A DNA stretch of 64,000 nt, taken from the NCBI GenBank assembly GCA_040398525.1, contig JBBATY010000001.1, positions 124,001-188,000 on the forward strand. The letters run 5' to 3'. The stretch is from VFMC01 sp040398525. GTDB lineage: Bacteria > Actinomycetota > Acidimicrobiia > Acidimicrobiales > Ilumatobacteraceae. The position numbers and the translations under genes were made by a program. How positions within the stretch are numbered: position 1 is the stretch's first letter; each line of letters opens with the position of its first letter. The notes under the pieces were generated by a model. It worked only from the letters and a program-made list of their open reading frames with translations. It was not told the origin of the DNA and ran no database searches. Below are positions 15,423 through 25,188 of the stretch, in pieces.

Positions 15423-16366
15423 CGCTCGGCGTGACCGGCTGCCGCCGAGTCGGCCATCACCGGGTGCACCGGCACGTCGAACGGCCGGAACGCGTATCGA
15501 CCGATGACCTCGCGGTAGGTGCGGTAGTAGCCCGCACCCTGACGGGCGATCTCGGCCGAGCCGAGCTCCTCGCTGAGCGCAGGCAAGCGGTACCACGCCA
15601 TGCCGGGGCGGGAGTGGTGGGCATGGTGGAGGTTGTTGAACAAGAACAGCAACCCGAACAGCCATCCGCTCTGCACGAAGGCCGTGCGGTTCGCCGGATC
15701 CGCCACGGCCCGGTGCTCGAGGAACGATCGGGTGTAGGTGAGCGACAGGCCGAGCCAGAAGAAGCCGACCAGGTACTCCCACACCGGCATGCCGACCACG
15801 CCGAACACCAGCCAGGCGATGACGGCGACGAGGACGAGGTGCCTGAGCCAGATGCGTGCGTGGGCCCGGTCGCCCAGCGCTTTGCGAATTTGGCCGATCA
15901 CATGCGAGGGGACCCCGACCAGTGGACCGACCAGCACACGGCCGACGTAGGTGCGGTTCACCCGCAGGAACGTACGGCGCAGCCGTCCCGCCTCGGCCCA
16001 GCTGGCAGGGCTGACATAGAACGACTCCGGGTCGACCCCCGGCACGGTGAGCTCGATCTCGTGGTGCTCGAGGTGCTCGTCGCGGAACACCTCATAGGGC
16101 AGCCAGAAGTGGATCGGCCAGTACGCGAGCAGCAGGTTCACGCTCTTCCACGGCGTGGGGTGGCCATGGATGACCTCGTGCTGGAGGCTCATGTACCAGC
16201 CGCCCGCGATCGCCAGACCGACGAGCGACACCGGCCACGGGATGGACCGGTGGGCGAGCACGAGCACGGCCCAGAGCGACCAGATGGCCAGCGCGACTGC
16301 CACCGTCGGCCACTCGACCTTCGCTGGGAGCCGTTGGGTGCTGGGGACCGTCGCCGTGGACTGCAC
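15419..16366 (-). CDS. Membrane fatty acid desaturase
   Basis: The 315-residue di-iron membrane enzyme has all three histidine boxes: 'HEVIHGH' (about residues 63-69), 'HLEHHE' (98-103) and 'HHAHH' (about 240). Several hydrophobic helices surround them. The family inserts double bonds or hydroxyls into fatty acyl chains or related lipids; 'LQHEVIHGHPTPW' resembles the beta-carotene hydroxylase/fatty acid desaturase branch. I chose the GTG at 16366 because GACAAT lies 6 nt upstream; the in-frame ATG at 16384 is the alternative and adds six residues. It is divergent from the XRE regulator gene, and the shared region contains a perfect inverted repeat. Confidence 0.88.
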   Translation of the reverse strand: MQSTATVPSTQRLPAKVEWPTVAVALAIWSLWAVLVLAHRSIPWPVSLVGLAIAGGWYMSLQHEVIHGHPTPWKSVNLLLAYWPIHFWLPYEVFRDEHLEHHEIELTVPGVDPESFYVSPASWAEAGRLRRTFLRVNRTYVGRVLVGPLVGVPSHVIGQIRKALGDRAHARIWLRHLVLVAVIAWLVFGVVGMPVWEYLVGFFWLGLSLTYTRSFLEHRAVADPANRTAFVQSGWLFGLLFLFNNLHHAHHSRPGMAWYRLPALSEELGSAEIARQGAGYYRTYREVIGRYAFRPFDVPVHPVMADSAAAGHAER

Positions 16367-16378
16367 GTGCCCATTGTC
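16367..16378 (-). promoter_or_regulatory. Possible leaderless -10 of the desaturase gene
   Basis: GACAAT on the minus strand (16378-16373) lies 6 nt before the GTG at 16366. It departs from TANNNT at the first base. It supports 16366 rather than 16384 as the start. Confidence 0.35.
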
Positions 16379-16440
16379 ACGCATCGTCGATCGCGGATGC
16401 ACGTGGATTCGACGGGGAATTGCGCACATCTCAACCCCAT

Positions 16441-16480
16441 GTGGTGTGGATCCGCAGCGATGTGTGCGGATCCACACCAC
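16441..16480. promoter_or_regulatory. Perfect 16-bp inverted repeat, probable operator of the XRE regulator
   Basis: GTGGTGTGGATCCGCA (16441-16456) and its exact reverse complement TGCGGATCCACACCAC (16465-16480) are separated by 8 bp. The right arm covers the expected -35 region of the regulator promoter (its -10 is TAGCCT at 16489). A degraded copy, GGATGCACGTGGATTC, lies near 16395-16410 on the desaturase side. The most likely role is autoregulation by the adjacent XRE protein and control of the desaturase genes. It could also form an RNA hairpin if transcribed leftward. Confidence 0.7.
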
Positions 16481-16488
16481 CGAAGGCC

Positions 16489-16501
16489 TAGCCTGCCTGC
16501 G
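16489..16501 (+). promoter_or_regulatory. Leaderless -10 of the XRE regulator gene
   Basis: TAGCCT at 16489-16494, then 7 nt, then the ATG at 16502. It lies 8 bp downstream of the perfect inverted repeat. Confidence 0.5.
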
Positions 16502-17368
16502 ATGGACCGGCGCGAGCTCCTCGATACGTTCCGCACACGACTCGACGAGGTGATCGAGGCCAGCGGACGAACCAGATCGGGGTTCGCCACCGATGCCGCC
16601 ATCGACCGCTCGACGCTGTCGCAGTTGCTCTCGCCCACGAACCGACGCCTGCCCCGGCTCGAGACCCTCGTCGAGGTCGCGTCGGCGCAGCAGGTGTCGA
16701 TCGACTGGCTGCTCGGCCTCAGCCACGGTGGACGGATGCAGGCCGAGATGCTGCCCGAGCAGACCTCGTTCGCCCGCGACGCCCGCTCGTACGACGACGA
16801 GCGGCTGCTCGCATGGTTCGACGAGGCCCGCGGCCACAAGGTCCGCTATGTGCCGAGCACGCTGCCCGACCTGCTCAAGACCGACGAACTCATCCGCGTC
16901 GAGATGGGTGGCCATGTCATCGTCCGGCCCGAGCAGAAGATCGAGACCGCCGCGGCCCGGCTTGCCTGGATCGCCACCCCCGGCAGCGATCTCGAGTGCT
17001 GCAGCAGCGTGCAGTCGATCGAGGCGCTGGCCAACGGCGAGGGCATCTGGAAGGGCCTACCCCGGTCGGCGCGCCTCGACCAGCTCGAGCGCATGCGCGA
17101 CCTCACCCGCAGCCTGTACCCGCGGCTGCGCTGGTTCTGCTTCGACGCCCTCGAGCGCTACGCCGCGCCGGTGACGATCTTCGGCCAGCAGCGCGCTGCG
17201 CTCTACCTGGGCCAGATGTACCTGGTGCTCACCTCGGCCGAGCACGTGCAGACGCTCACCGAGCACTTCGACGACTTGATCCGCGGGGCGTTGGTGCAGC
17301 CCGATGATGTCCCCGACTTCCTCGACGAGCTGCTCGACCGAGCCCGACGCCCTCCGGGCAGCGGCTGA
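16502..17368 (+). CDS. XRE-family helix-turn-helix regulator with a C-terminal domain of unknown type
   Basis: The 288-residue protein has a helix-turn-helix at about residues 8-72 ('RSGFATDAAIDRSTLSQLL', then 'RRLPRLETLVEVASAQQVS' and 'IDWLLGL'), clearly of the XRE/lambda-repressor type. The remaining ~200 residues include 'IRVEMGGHVIVRPEQK' and 'FGQQRAALYLGQMYLVLTS'. I do not recognise this part as a named family; it may sense a ligand. The ATG at 16502 is set by the HTH and a -10 seven nt upstream. It is divergent from the desaturase/PhnD-like pair, and the 40-bp palindrome between them is its likely binding site. Confidence 0.8.
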   Translation: MDRRELLDTFRTRLDEVIEASGRTRSGFATDAAIDRSTLSQLLSPTNRRLPRLETLVEVASAQQVSIDWLLGLSHGGRMQAEMLPEQTSFARDARSYDDERLLAWFDEARGHKVRYVPSTLPDLLKTDELIRVEMGGHVIVRPEQKIETAAARLAWIATPGSDLECCSSVQSIEALANGEGIWKGLPRSARLDQLERMRDLTRSLYPRLRWFCFDALERYAAPVTIFGQQRAALYLGQMYLVLTSAEHVQTLTEHFDDLIRGALVQPDDVPDFLDELLDRARRPPGSG

Positions 17369-17388
17369 GCCACGTCCCGCCGACACCG

Positions 17389-17400
17389 TACGATGCCCGC
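17389..17400 (+). promoter_or_regulatory. Leaderless -10 of the enolase-superfamily dehydratase gene
   Basis: TACGAT at 17389-17394 is followed by 6 nt and the GTG at 17401. No separate ribosome site is seen. Confidence 0.5.
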
Positions 17401-18492
17401 GTGCGCATCGTCCGGGTCACCTGCTACCGCCAGCTCCAGCCCTTCGCCGACGGGCCCTACGTGCTGTCCGGCGGACGGGTGACGAATGGCTTCGACAGCC
17501 TGGTGGTGGCCCTCGCCACCTCGACCGGCGTGCTCGGCTGGGGCGAGATGTCACCCCTCGGCAGCACCTACGACCCGGCGTTCCCGGAGGGCGCCTTCGC
17601 AGCAGCCCCCCTGCTCGCCGAGTCGCTGGTCGGCACGGACGTCGCGGCCGTCGCACGGACGCTCGGCACCGCGCTGAAGGGTCACCACTACGCCCGCTCG
17701 GCATTCGACATGGCGGCCTGGGATGCGCTCGGCCGGGCTGCGCGCCTCCCCCTCCACGCGATGCTCGGTGGAGCCGACGGCGAGGCGACGCCGCTCTACC
17801 GCTCGATCGGGCGAGCAACACCCGCAGCCATGGCCGAACGTGCCCGCGAGCTGCGCGCCCGGGGCTACGCCCGACTTCAGGTGAAAGTCGGTGGCGACCC
17901 GGCCGAGGACGCAGCCGGGTTGCGCGCCGTTGCCAGCGCGGCGCCCGACGCCGTCCTCTACTGCGACGCCAACGGCGGCTGGTCGACCGGCGACGCTCGA
18001 CGCTTCCTGGCCACCACCACCGAGCTCGAGTACGTGCTCGAGCAGCCGTGCGCGACCTTGCGCGAGTGCCTACTGCTGCGTCCACACGCTGCGCGGCCGA
18101 TGGTGCTCGACGAGTCGATCGAAACCCTCGCCGACCTGGTGGGCGCGGCACAGGCCGGCATCGACGGCGTCACGATCAAGATCGCCCGCGTCGGAGGGAT
18201 CACTCCGGCTCGGCTGTGCCGTGACGCAGCGGTGTCGCTCGGCATGGAGGTGACCGTCGAGGACACCGGCGGCTCCGACCTCGACACCGCAGCCATGGCG
18301 CACCTGTCGATCACCACACCGGCACGCCACCGCGCCCATACCTGCGACTTCCACCAGTGGGTGAGCGTCTCCAACGGCACGGGGCTGCCCCCGACCGACG
18401 GCGGGGTGCTCCGCCCACCTCCGGGGCCCGGTCTCGGCATCACCGTCGACGTCGCCTCACTCGGCGAGCCGCTCGTCGACCTCAGCGCCTGA
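17401..18492 (+). CDS. Enolase-superfamily dehydratase, probable cis-3-hydroxy-L-proline dehydratase
   Basis: The 363-residue protein is a mandelate-racemase/muconate-lactonizing type enzyme. Visible active-site positions are K162 ('LQVKVGG'), metal ligands D189 ('CDANGG'), E214 ('EQPC') and D237 ('VLDESI'), and K260 ('VTIKIARVGG'). The N-terminal 'LSGGRVTNGFDSLVVAL' and 'SPLGSTYDPAFPEG' resemble the cis-3-hydroxy-L-proline dehydratase group, where one position of the usual KxK is Gln, as here. That enzyme makes pyrroline-2-carboxylate. A convergent Ldh-family reductase gene begins its 3' end 7 bp away, fitting the next step to L-proline. Another acid-sugar dehydratase remains possible. Confidence 0.75.
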   Translation: MRIVRVTCYRQLQPFADGPYVLSGGRVTNGFDSLVVALATSTGVLGWGEMSPLGSTYDPAFPEGAFAAAPLLAESLVGTDVAAVARTLGTALKGHHYARSAFDMAAWDALGRAARLPLHAMLGGADGEATPLYRSIGRATPAAMAERARELRARGYARLQVKVGGDPAEDAAGLRAVASAAPDAVLYCDANGGWSTGDARRFLATTTELEYVLEQPCATLRECLLLRPHAARPMVLDESIETLADLVGAAQAGIDGVTIKIARVGGITPARLCRDAAVSLGMEVTVEDTGGSDLDTAAMAHLSITTPARHRAHTCDFHQWVSVSNGTGLPPTDGGVLRPPPGPGLGITVDVASLGEPLVDLSA

Positions 18493-18498
18493 ACCCGA

Positions 18499-19506
18499 TC
18501 AGCGCGGCGCCAGGTACGACGTCAACACCTCGTAGAGGTCGTCGGGCACCTCGACCCCGTCGGCGGCAGCGAGCGCACGGTGCTCGAGCCGTCGGTCACC
18601 CGGCAGACGTACCCCTGGCTGCGAGGTCATGGCCTCCAGATCGGCCTCGATCCGGTCGACGAAGCCGGACCCCATCGTGGCCGAGGGGTCGATCGCCAGC
18701 ACGACCTGGCCGACATCGGGCGGACCGCCGGTGTTGTCGCCGAAATCGGACGCCTCGTGCGAGAACATCGAGCCCGCCACGCCACCTGCCATCAGGTCGA
18801 CGAGCAGCGCGAGCACCGAGCCCTTGTGGCCTCCGGCCGGAGCCATGGTGCCGGCGAGGCCGAGTTTCGGGTCAGTCGTGGGCCGGCCCTCCGGGTCGAG
18901 CGCCCATCCCAGCGGGATCGGCTCGCCGAGGTCGGCAGCGCGCTTCACCGTCACCCAGGCCACCGCCGAGCTCGACAGGTCGGCCACCACCGGATCGCCA
19001 TCGGCTCGCGGCGCCGCCCAGGCCATCGGATTGGTACCGAAGAACGGTCGGGTGCCACCCCACGGCGCCATCGCCGGTGAGGAGTTGGCGAACATGAGCG
19101 CCACCAGCCCCTGGCGAGCCAGGCGCTCGACGAACCACCCGAGCACACCCGCCGAGTACGAGTGCGCAAGGGCGAGCACGCCGACCCCACACGTGCGCGC
19201 AGCCTCGACGAGGGCGCCCTCACCAGCGACGAACGCCGGATGGCTGAAGCCGTTGCCGGCGTCGACCACCACCGTTGCGGCACGTGGGCGGGTGAGCGTC
19301 GGCACCGCGTCGCCGACGACCTTGCCACAGCGCAGGTGCTCGCAATAGACCGGCAGATAGCCCAGCCCGACCGTGCGGATGCCTTCGGCCTCGGCCTCGC
19401 GGATGCTGTGTGCGGTGGGTTCGGCCTGGAGCTCGCTCGCACCCGAGGCGAGCAACATCCGGCGGGCGAGGTCCTCGACCTCGTCGAGTGTGAGGTGGTG
19501 CGGCAT
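18499..19506 (-). CDS. Ldh-family NAD(P)-dependent oxidoreductase, candidate pyrroline-2-carboxylate reductase
   Basis: The 335-residue product belongs to the malate/L-lactate dehydrogenase-like family (DpkA, AllD, YiaK): 'NGFSHPAFVAGEGALVEAA', 'ANSSPAMAPWGGTRPFFGTNP', 'SSSAVAWVTVKRA' and 'GGHKGSVLALLVDLMAGG'. Family members reduce imines such as delta-1-pyrroline-2-carboxylate or 2-keto acids. The neighbouring dehydratase gene suggests the former, giving proline from 3-hydroxyproline. A strong ribosome site, AAGGAG, sits 8 nt before the ATG at 19506. It lies 39 bp after hutI on the same strand and may be the last gene of the hut operon, separated by a 14-bp tandem repeat. Confidence 0.8.
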   Translation of the reverse strand: MPHHLTLDEVEDLARRMLLASGASELQAEPTAHSIREAEAEGIRTVGLGYLPVYCEHLRCGKVVGDAVPTLTRPRAATVVVDAGNGFSHPAFVAGEGALVEAARTCGVGVLALAHSYSAGVLGWFVERLARQGLVALMFANSSPAMAPWGGTRPFFGTNPMAWAAPRADGDPVVADLSSSAVAWVTVKRAADLGEPIPLGWALDPEGRPTTDPKLGLAGTMAPAGGHKGSVLALLVDLMAGGVAGSMFSHEASDFGDNTGGPPDVGQVVLAIDPSATMGSGFVDRIEADLEAMTSQPGVRLPGDRRLEHRALAAADGVEVPDDLYEVLTSYLAPR

Positions 19507-19528
19507 GGTCGGTGCTCCTTGGCAGCGT

Positions 19529-19575
19529 CGGTCAGCTGGGATCGGTCAGCTGGGATCGGTCAGTGGGGATCGGTC
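19529..19575. repeat. 14-bp tandem repeat, three units plus a partial
   Basis: CGGTCAGCTGGGAT occurs at 19529-19542 and 19543-19556, and with one change at 19557-19570; a partial CGGTC follows. The repeats cover the last codons and stop of hutI and most of the gap to the Ldh-family gene. As 14 is not a multiple of 3, copy-number change would alter the HutI C-terminus. Confidence 0.85.
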
Positions 19576-20742
19576 ACCCGGCGTCGGCCGACCGGCTTCG
19601 ACCACGGCGCGCACGAGCGGCACCCCTGGTCGGTAGACGAGGTAGGTGTACGACGGCGCGTCGAGCACGACCAGGTCGGCACGGGCCCCGCTCGCCACCC
19701 GACCCACGTCGGTGCGACGCAGCGCCTGCGCACCACCCGAGGTGGCGGCGAGGATAGCTTCCTCCGGGGTCATCCGCAGGTCGCGCACGGCCAGGGCGAT
19801 GCAGAACGACATCGAGGTGGTGTAGCTCGACCCCGGGTTGCAGTTCGTCGCCAGGGCAACAGTCGCCCCGGCGTCGATCACCCGTCGAGCATCCGGATAC
19901 GGCTGACGCGTCGAGAAGTCGGTCGCCGGCAGGAATGTCGCCACGGTCGTGCTCGCTGCCAGGGCCGCGATGTCGTCGTCGCTCAGATAGGTGCAGTGGT
20001 CGGCAGAGGCGCACCCGAGCTCGACGGCGAGCTGCACGCCCGGGCCGTGGCCCAGCTGGTTGGCGTGCAACCTGCCGGTCAACCCGGCGGCCTGGCCCGC
20101 TGTCACGATGGCCCGGCACTGGTCGGCGTCGAACGCCCCGACCTCGCAGAAGGCGTCGATCCAGCGCGCATGCGGCGCGGCAGCGGCAAGCATCTCGTTG
20201 CAGACCAGATGCACGTAGTCATCGGCCCGACCGGCGAACTCCGGCGGCACCACGTGGGCTCCGAGGAAAGTCGCCTCGTCGGTGAACGTGCGCGCCACAC
20301 GCAGGCAGCGCTCCTCATCGCGCACCGACAGCCCGTATCCGGACTTCACCTCGACCGTGGTGATCCCCGCCCGGCGCGCCTCGACCCTGCGCAGTCGCGC
20401 GAGCCGTTCGAGCTCGGCATCTGCCGCGGCCCTGGTGGCGTCGACCGACACGCGGATGCCACCAGCTTCGTAGGGGCGGCCGGCCATCCGCGCCGCGAAC
20501 TCGTCCGACCGGTCACCGGCGAACACCAGGTGCGTATGCGAGTCGACGAAACCCGGCAGCACGCAGCCGCCGGCGGCGTCGAGCCGTTCGTCGGCGACCG
20601 CGCCTGCGGGCTCGACCGACACGATGCGATCGCCTTCGATCACCACTGCGCAGTCGCGAACGATGCCGAGTGGCCCCTCACCACGCGTCGGGTCGTTGGT
20701 GACGAGCAGGCCGATCCGGTCGACCACGAGCGTGCGGCTCAC
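19546..20742 (-). CDS. hutI: Imidazolonepropionase
   Basis: The 398-residue amidohydrolase carries 'VLPGFVDSHTHLVFAGDRSDEF', the HxH metal motif and HutI-specific loop, then 'EVKSGYGL', 'HANQLGHGPGVQLAVELGCASADH' and 'ALATNCNPGSSYTTSM'. It opens the imidazolone ring of 4-imidazolone-5-propionate to give N-formimino-L-glutamate, step 3 of histidine degradation. The start ATG overlaps the hutF stop by 4 nt. The last residues (GDRSPLTDPS) are encoded by the 14-bp tandem repeat, so this tail is probably not conserved. Confidence 0.95.
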   Translation of the reverse strand: MSRTLVVDRIGLLVTNDPTRGEGPLGIVRDCAVVIEGDRIVSVEPAGAVADERLDAAGGCVLPGFVDSHTHLVFAGDRSDEFAARMAGRPYEAGGIRVSVDATRAAADAELERLARLRRVEARRAGITTVEVKSGYGLSVRDEERCLRVARTFTDEATFLGAHVVPPEFAGRADDYVHLVCNEMLAAAAPHARWIDAFCEVGAFDADQCRAIVTAGQAAGLTGRLHANQLGHGPGVQLAVELGCASADHCTYLSDDDIAALAASTTVATFLPATDFSTRQPYPDARRVIDAGATVALATNCNPGSSYTTSMSFCIALAVRDLRMTPEEAILAATSGGAQALRRTDVGRVASGARADLVVLDAPSYTYLVYRPGVPLVRAVVEAGRPTPGDRSPLTDPS

Positions 20743-22112
20743 GATCCGACCGGCCCCTCTGCGTCGAGCGCGACGATGGCGTCGCGCAGGGCGGCCCCCA
20801 CGTCGATGCGCACGTGGCGGCCGTGCCGCACGACGACCTCACCGTCTGCCACCACGTGGTGCACATCGGCCGGAGACGCGGCGAACACCACCGCGGCCAG
20901 TGCCGTCGCGGCGTCGCACCCAGCCAGGCGCACCGAGTCGAGGCCCACGCTCACCAGGTCGGCCCGTCGCCCCACGGCGATCTCCCCGGCGTCGGCCCAG
21001 CCGATGCTCCGGTGGCCGGCCAGGGTCGCGACCTCCAGCAGGGCGGGCACATCGTGCGAGCCGCGCACCAACGTGGCGAGGCGCTCGTCGAGCTCGAGGG
21101 CTCGCATCTCCTCGAACGGGTCGATGAACGCATGCGAGTCGCTCCCCAGGCACAACGCTGCGCCGGCAGCCCGCAGTGCGCCCGACGGGCCGATCCCGTC
21201 GGCCAGGTCGCGCTCGGTGGTCGGGCAGAAGCACACCGAACTGCGGCTGGCACCGTACAGGTCGATGTCGTCGGCTGTGAGGTGGGTGCCGTGGACGGCG
21301 GTGAACCGTGTACCGAGGGCCCCGACCGTGTGCAGCAGCGCTGTCGGGGTGAGCCCATGGGCGGCCAGGCACTGCTCGTTCTCGGCCGGCTGCTCGGACA
21401 CGTGGGCGTGCAGCGGGGCATCGTGCTCTGCCGCCCACGCGGCGACCACGCGCATCGCCTCGGCATCGACGGCGCGCACCGAGTGGATCGCCGCACCGAC
21501 GCGGGCCTGCCGGCTACCGCGATGCTTGGTTGCGAGCGCCGTCGCTCGAGCGGCCCAGGAGTCGGCCGACCCGTCGGAGAAGCGCCGCTGCACCTCGTTG
21601 GGTGCCAGTGGCGCGCCGTCGGGCCCGATGCCGCCGTGGAGGTAGCAGGTGTCGAGCAGCGTGATGCGCAGCCCGGCGCAGGCTGCCGCCGCGATGAGCA
21701 CCTCGCCGAGCTCGTTCGGGTCGCCGTAGGGGGTGCCGGTCGGGTCGTGGTGGAGATAGTGGAACTCGCCGACGGCGGTGATGCCGGCCGACACCATTTC
21801 GGCGTAGGTGGCAGCAGCGAGGGCTGCGTAGGAGGTAGGCGTGAGCCGACTCGCAACCCGGTACATCTGCTCGCGCCAGGTCCAGAACGAGCCGGTACCG
21901 GAGTGCGTGCGACCGCGCAGCGCCCGGTGGAAGGCGTGGCTGTGTGCGTTGGCGAACCCGGGCAGGGTGAGCCCGGCCAGGCGAACAGCGCCAGGCGCAA
22001 CAGCGACGTCGGCCCGCACGTCGACGATCAGCCCATCGGCCACCTCGACCACCACGTCGGCCGCGGCCTGCGGGCCACCGAGCCACGCGAGCTCGCAGTG
22101 GTACACGCTCAC
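20739..22112 (-). CDS. hutF: Formimidoylglutamate deiminase
   Basis: The 457-residue amidohydrolase has 'TLPGFANAHSHAFHRALRGRT' (metal-binding HxH), 'FWTWREQMYRVA', 'EFHYLHHDPTGTPYGDPNEL', 'HAHVSEQPAENEQC' and 'CLGSDSHAFIDPFEEMRALEL', all characteristic of HutF. It deiminates N-formimino-L-glutamate to N-formyl-L-glutamate plus ammonia. This commits the organism to the five-step histidine route, which needs an N-formylglutamate deformylase (HutG) at the end; none is in the window. The GTG start at 22112 is 19 nt after the deformylase-like gene, with an AAGGG ribosome site 8 nt upstream. Confidence 0.95.
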   Translation of the reverse strand: MSVYHCELAWLGGPQAAADVVVEVADGLIVDVRADVAVAPGAVRLAGLTLPGFANAHSHAFHRALRGRTHSGTGSFWTWREQMYRVASRLTPTSYAALAAATYAEMVSAGITAVGEFHYLHHDPTGTPYGDPNELGEVLIAAAACAGLRITLLDTCYLHGGIGPDGAPLAPNEVQRRFSDGSADSWAARATALATKHRGSRQARVGAAIHSVRAVDAEAMRVVAAWAAEHDAPLHAHVSEQPAENEQCLAAHGLTPTALLHTVGALGTRFTAVHGTHLTADDIDLYGASRSSVCFCPTTERDLADGIGPSGALRAAGAALCLGSDSHAFIDPFEEMRALELDERLATLVRGSHDVPALLEVATLAGHRSIGWADAGEIAVGRRADLVSVGLDSVRLAGCDAATALAAVVFAASPADVHHVVADGEVVVRHGRHVRIDVGAALRDAIVALDAEGPVGS

Positions 22113-22131
22113 TGTCGACGCCCTTGTCCGC

Positions 22132-22707
22132 TCACGACCCGACGCGACGGACGAACTCGGTGATGCGGGCGACGAACGCCTCGCGATGGTGCGCCTCGAA
22201 CTGCTCCCAGGTGGTGAGCGTGCGGGTGTCGAACACCCGGTCGAGGAACAACAACCCGTCGAGATGGTCGCACTCGTGCTGGAAGGTGCCGGCGGTGAGG
22301 CCCCGCTTGATCTCGTCGTGCTCGACGCCGTCGCGGTCCCAGTAGCGCACGCGCACGTTGACGTGGCGCATCACGTTGCCACGCATGTTCGGCACCGACA
22401 GGCAGCCCTCGTTGATCTCGACCAGCTCGTCGTCGATCGGTTCGATGACCGGGTTGACCACGATCGTCAGCGGGATCGGCGGCTTGTACGGGTAACGCGG
22501 GTTCGTGGTGACCTCGATCACCGTGATCCGGAGCGGCACGTGCACCTGGTTGGCGGCCAGGCCTGCGCCGTTGACATGGCGCATCGTCTCGATCATGTCG
22601 TCGATGAGCTGCTGCACCTCGGCGCCAGCGAGCTCGTCGCGCGTCACCTCGCGGGCGCGCTCACGCAGGATCGGATGCCCCACGGTGGCGATCGGCAGCA
22701 CGGTCAT
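22132..22707 (-). CDS. def: Peptide-deformylase-family metalloenzyme inside the hut operon
   Basis: The 191-residue protein has all three PDF motifs: motif 1 'GAGLAANQ' (47-54), motif 2 'EGCLS' with metal-ligand C102, and motif 3 'HECDH' (144-148) with the catalytic Glu and two His ligands. By family it removes formyl groups from N-formylmethionyl proteins. Its position is unusual: it lies between phyH and hutF in the histidine operon, with 10-20 nt gaps, and not beside fmt. Because the HutF route yields N-formylglutamate and no hutG is present, it may deformylate that metabolite. The start at 22707 is chosen because the upstream gene ends at 22718. It could equally be an ordinary PDF paralogue. 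Confidence 0.88.
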   Translation of the reverse strand: MTVLPIATVGHPILRERAREVTRDELAGAEVQQLIDDMIETMRHVNGAGLAANQVHVPLRITVIEVTTNPRYPYKPPIPLTIVVNPVIEPIDDELVEINEGCLSVPNMRGNVMRHVNVRVRYWDRDGVEHDEIKRGLTAGTFQHECDHLDGLLFLDRVFDTRTLTTWEQFEAHHREAFVARITEFVRRVGS

Positions 22708-22717
22708 GCCGGAACCC

Positions 22718-23523
22718 TCATCTCGACACCAGGGCATCGTCGCGCCGCCAGAGGACGGGGAAGAGCGGGTGGTCGAGCGCTGCCCCGGCGGGCAGCTCGT
22801 CGGCGAGGCCCGGGAAGTCGGGCGAGGTGGTCCACGAACGGGGAGCGTGCACCATGTCGTCACCCAGGAAACGCAGCGACAGCACGCGTCGGCGCCCCGG
22901 CCCGGGGTTGGCACCGGCAGCGTGCAGAGTCGCCATGTGGAAGCACACCACGTCGCCGGGCTGGAGCTCCCAACCGAGCACCGGGTAACGCTGCGGGTCG
23001 GCGGCGATGTCGGGCAACTCGGCGAGCGAGCCCTCCGGGAACCACTTGGCCTGGTCGTCGAGGAAGCTGCGCGGCATGTACCACGGGCCGAGGTGTGAGC
23101 CGGCGACGAGCTCGAGCGTCGCAGCCCGGCCGACCGGGTCGACGGGGATCCACATGCTGATGTTCTGCCGGCCGTCGACGTTGTAGTACGGGATGTCCTG
23201 GTGCCACGGCGTGCGCTGCCGAGTGCCAGGCTCCTTCACCAGCACGTGGTCGTGGTACAGGCGGACCTCCTCTGCGCCCATCAGCTCGCCGGCAAGCTGC
23301 GCAGCACCAGAGGTACGGACGAATCGCTCGAGCTCGTCGATGCGCTGCCACGAGCAGAAGTCCTCGACGAACGCGGCGTCGTCGGTGCTGCTCGCGCGCT
23401 TGGCCCCAGGCGAGAGGTCGGCGAGGTTCGCGTCGATCGCTGCACGAGCGAGCTCGACCATCTCGGCCGAGAACGCACCGCGGACACAGACCACCCCGTC
23501 GCGCCAGAAGTCGCCTTCGACGA

Positions 23524-23527
<4 letters not shown>
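22718..23527 (-). CDS. Phytanoyl-CoA dioxygenase (PhyH) family 2-oxoglutarate/Fe(II) oxygenase
   Basis: The 269-residue oxygenase shows the facial triad H109-x-D111 ('PWHQDIPYYN') and H202 ('TLHAAGANPGPGRRR'), with a following arginine that would hold 2-oxoglutarate. 'ELQPGDVVCFHMAT' is typical of PhyH. Such enzymes hydroxylate small molecules, for example ectoine or phytanoyl-CoA. The GTG start at 23527 overlaps the hutU stop as GTGA, so it is translated with urocanase and is likely to act on an imidazole or amino-acid-related compound. That is inference; no substrate residues are recognisable. Confidence 0.85.

Positions 23528-25188
<1,661 letters not shown>

Noticed and set aside
15419..16384. 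Desaturase starting at ATG 16384
   Set aside because: It is possible, but GACAAT with a 6-nt gap favours GTG 16366, and the extra six residues (MRDNGH) look unrelated to the family. Kept as an alternative only.
20951..22000. 349-codon alternate minus-strand frame within hutF
   Set aside because: It is a frame-shifted shadow of hutF. The annotated frame has full HutF motifs and proper overlaps.
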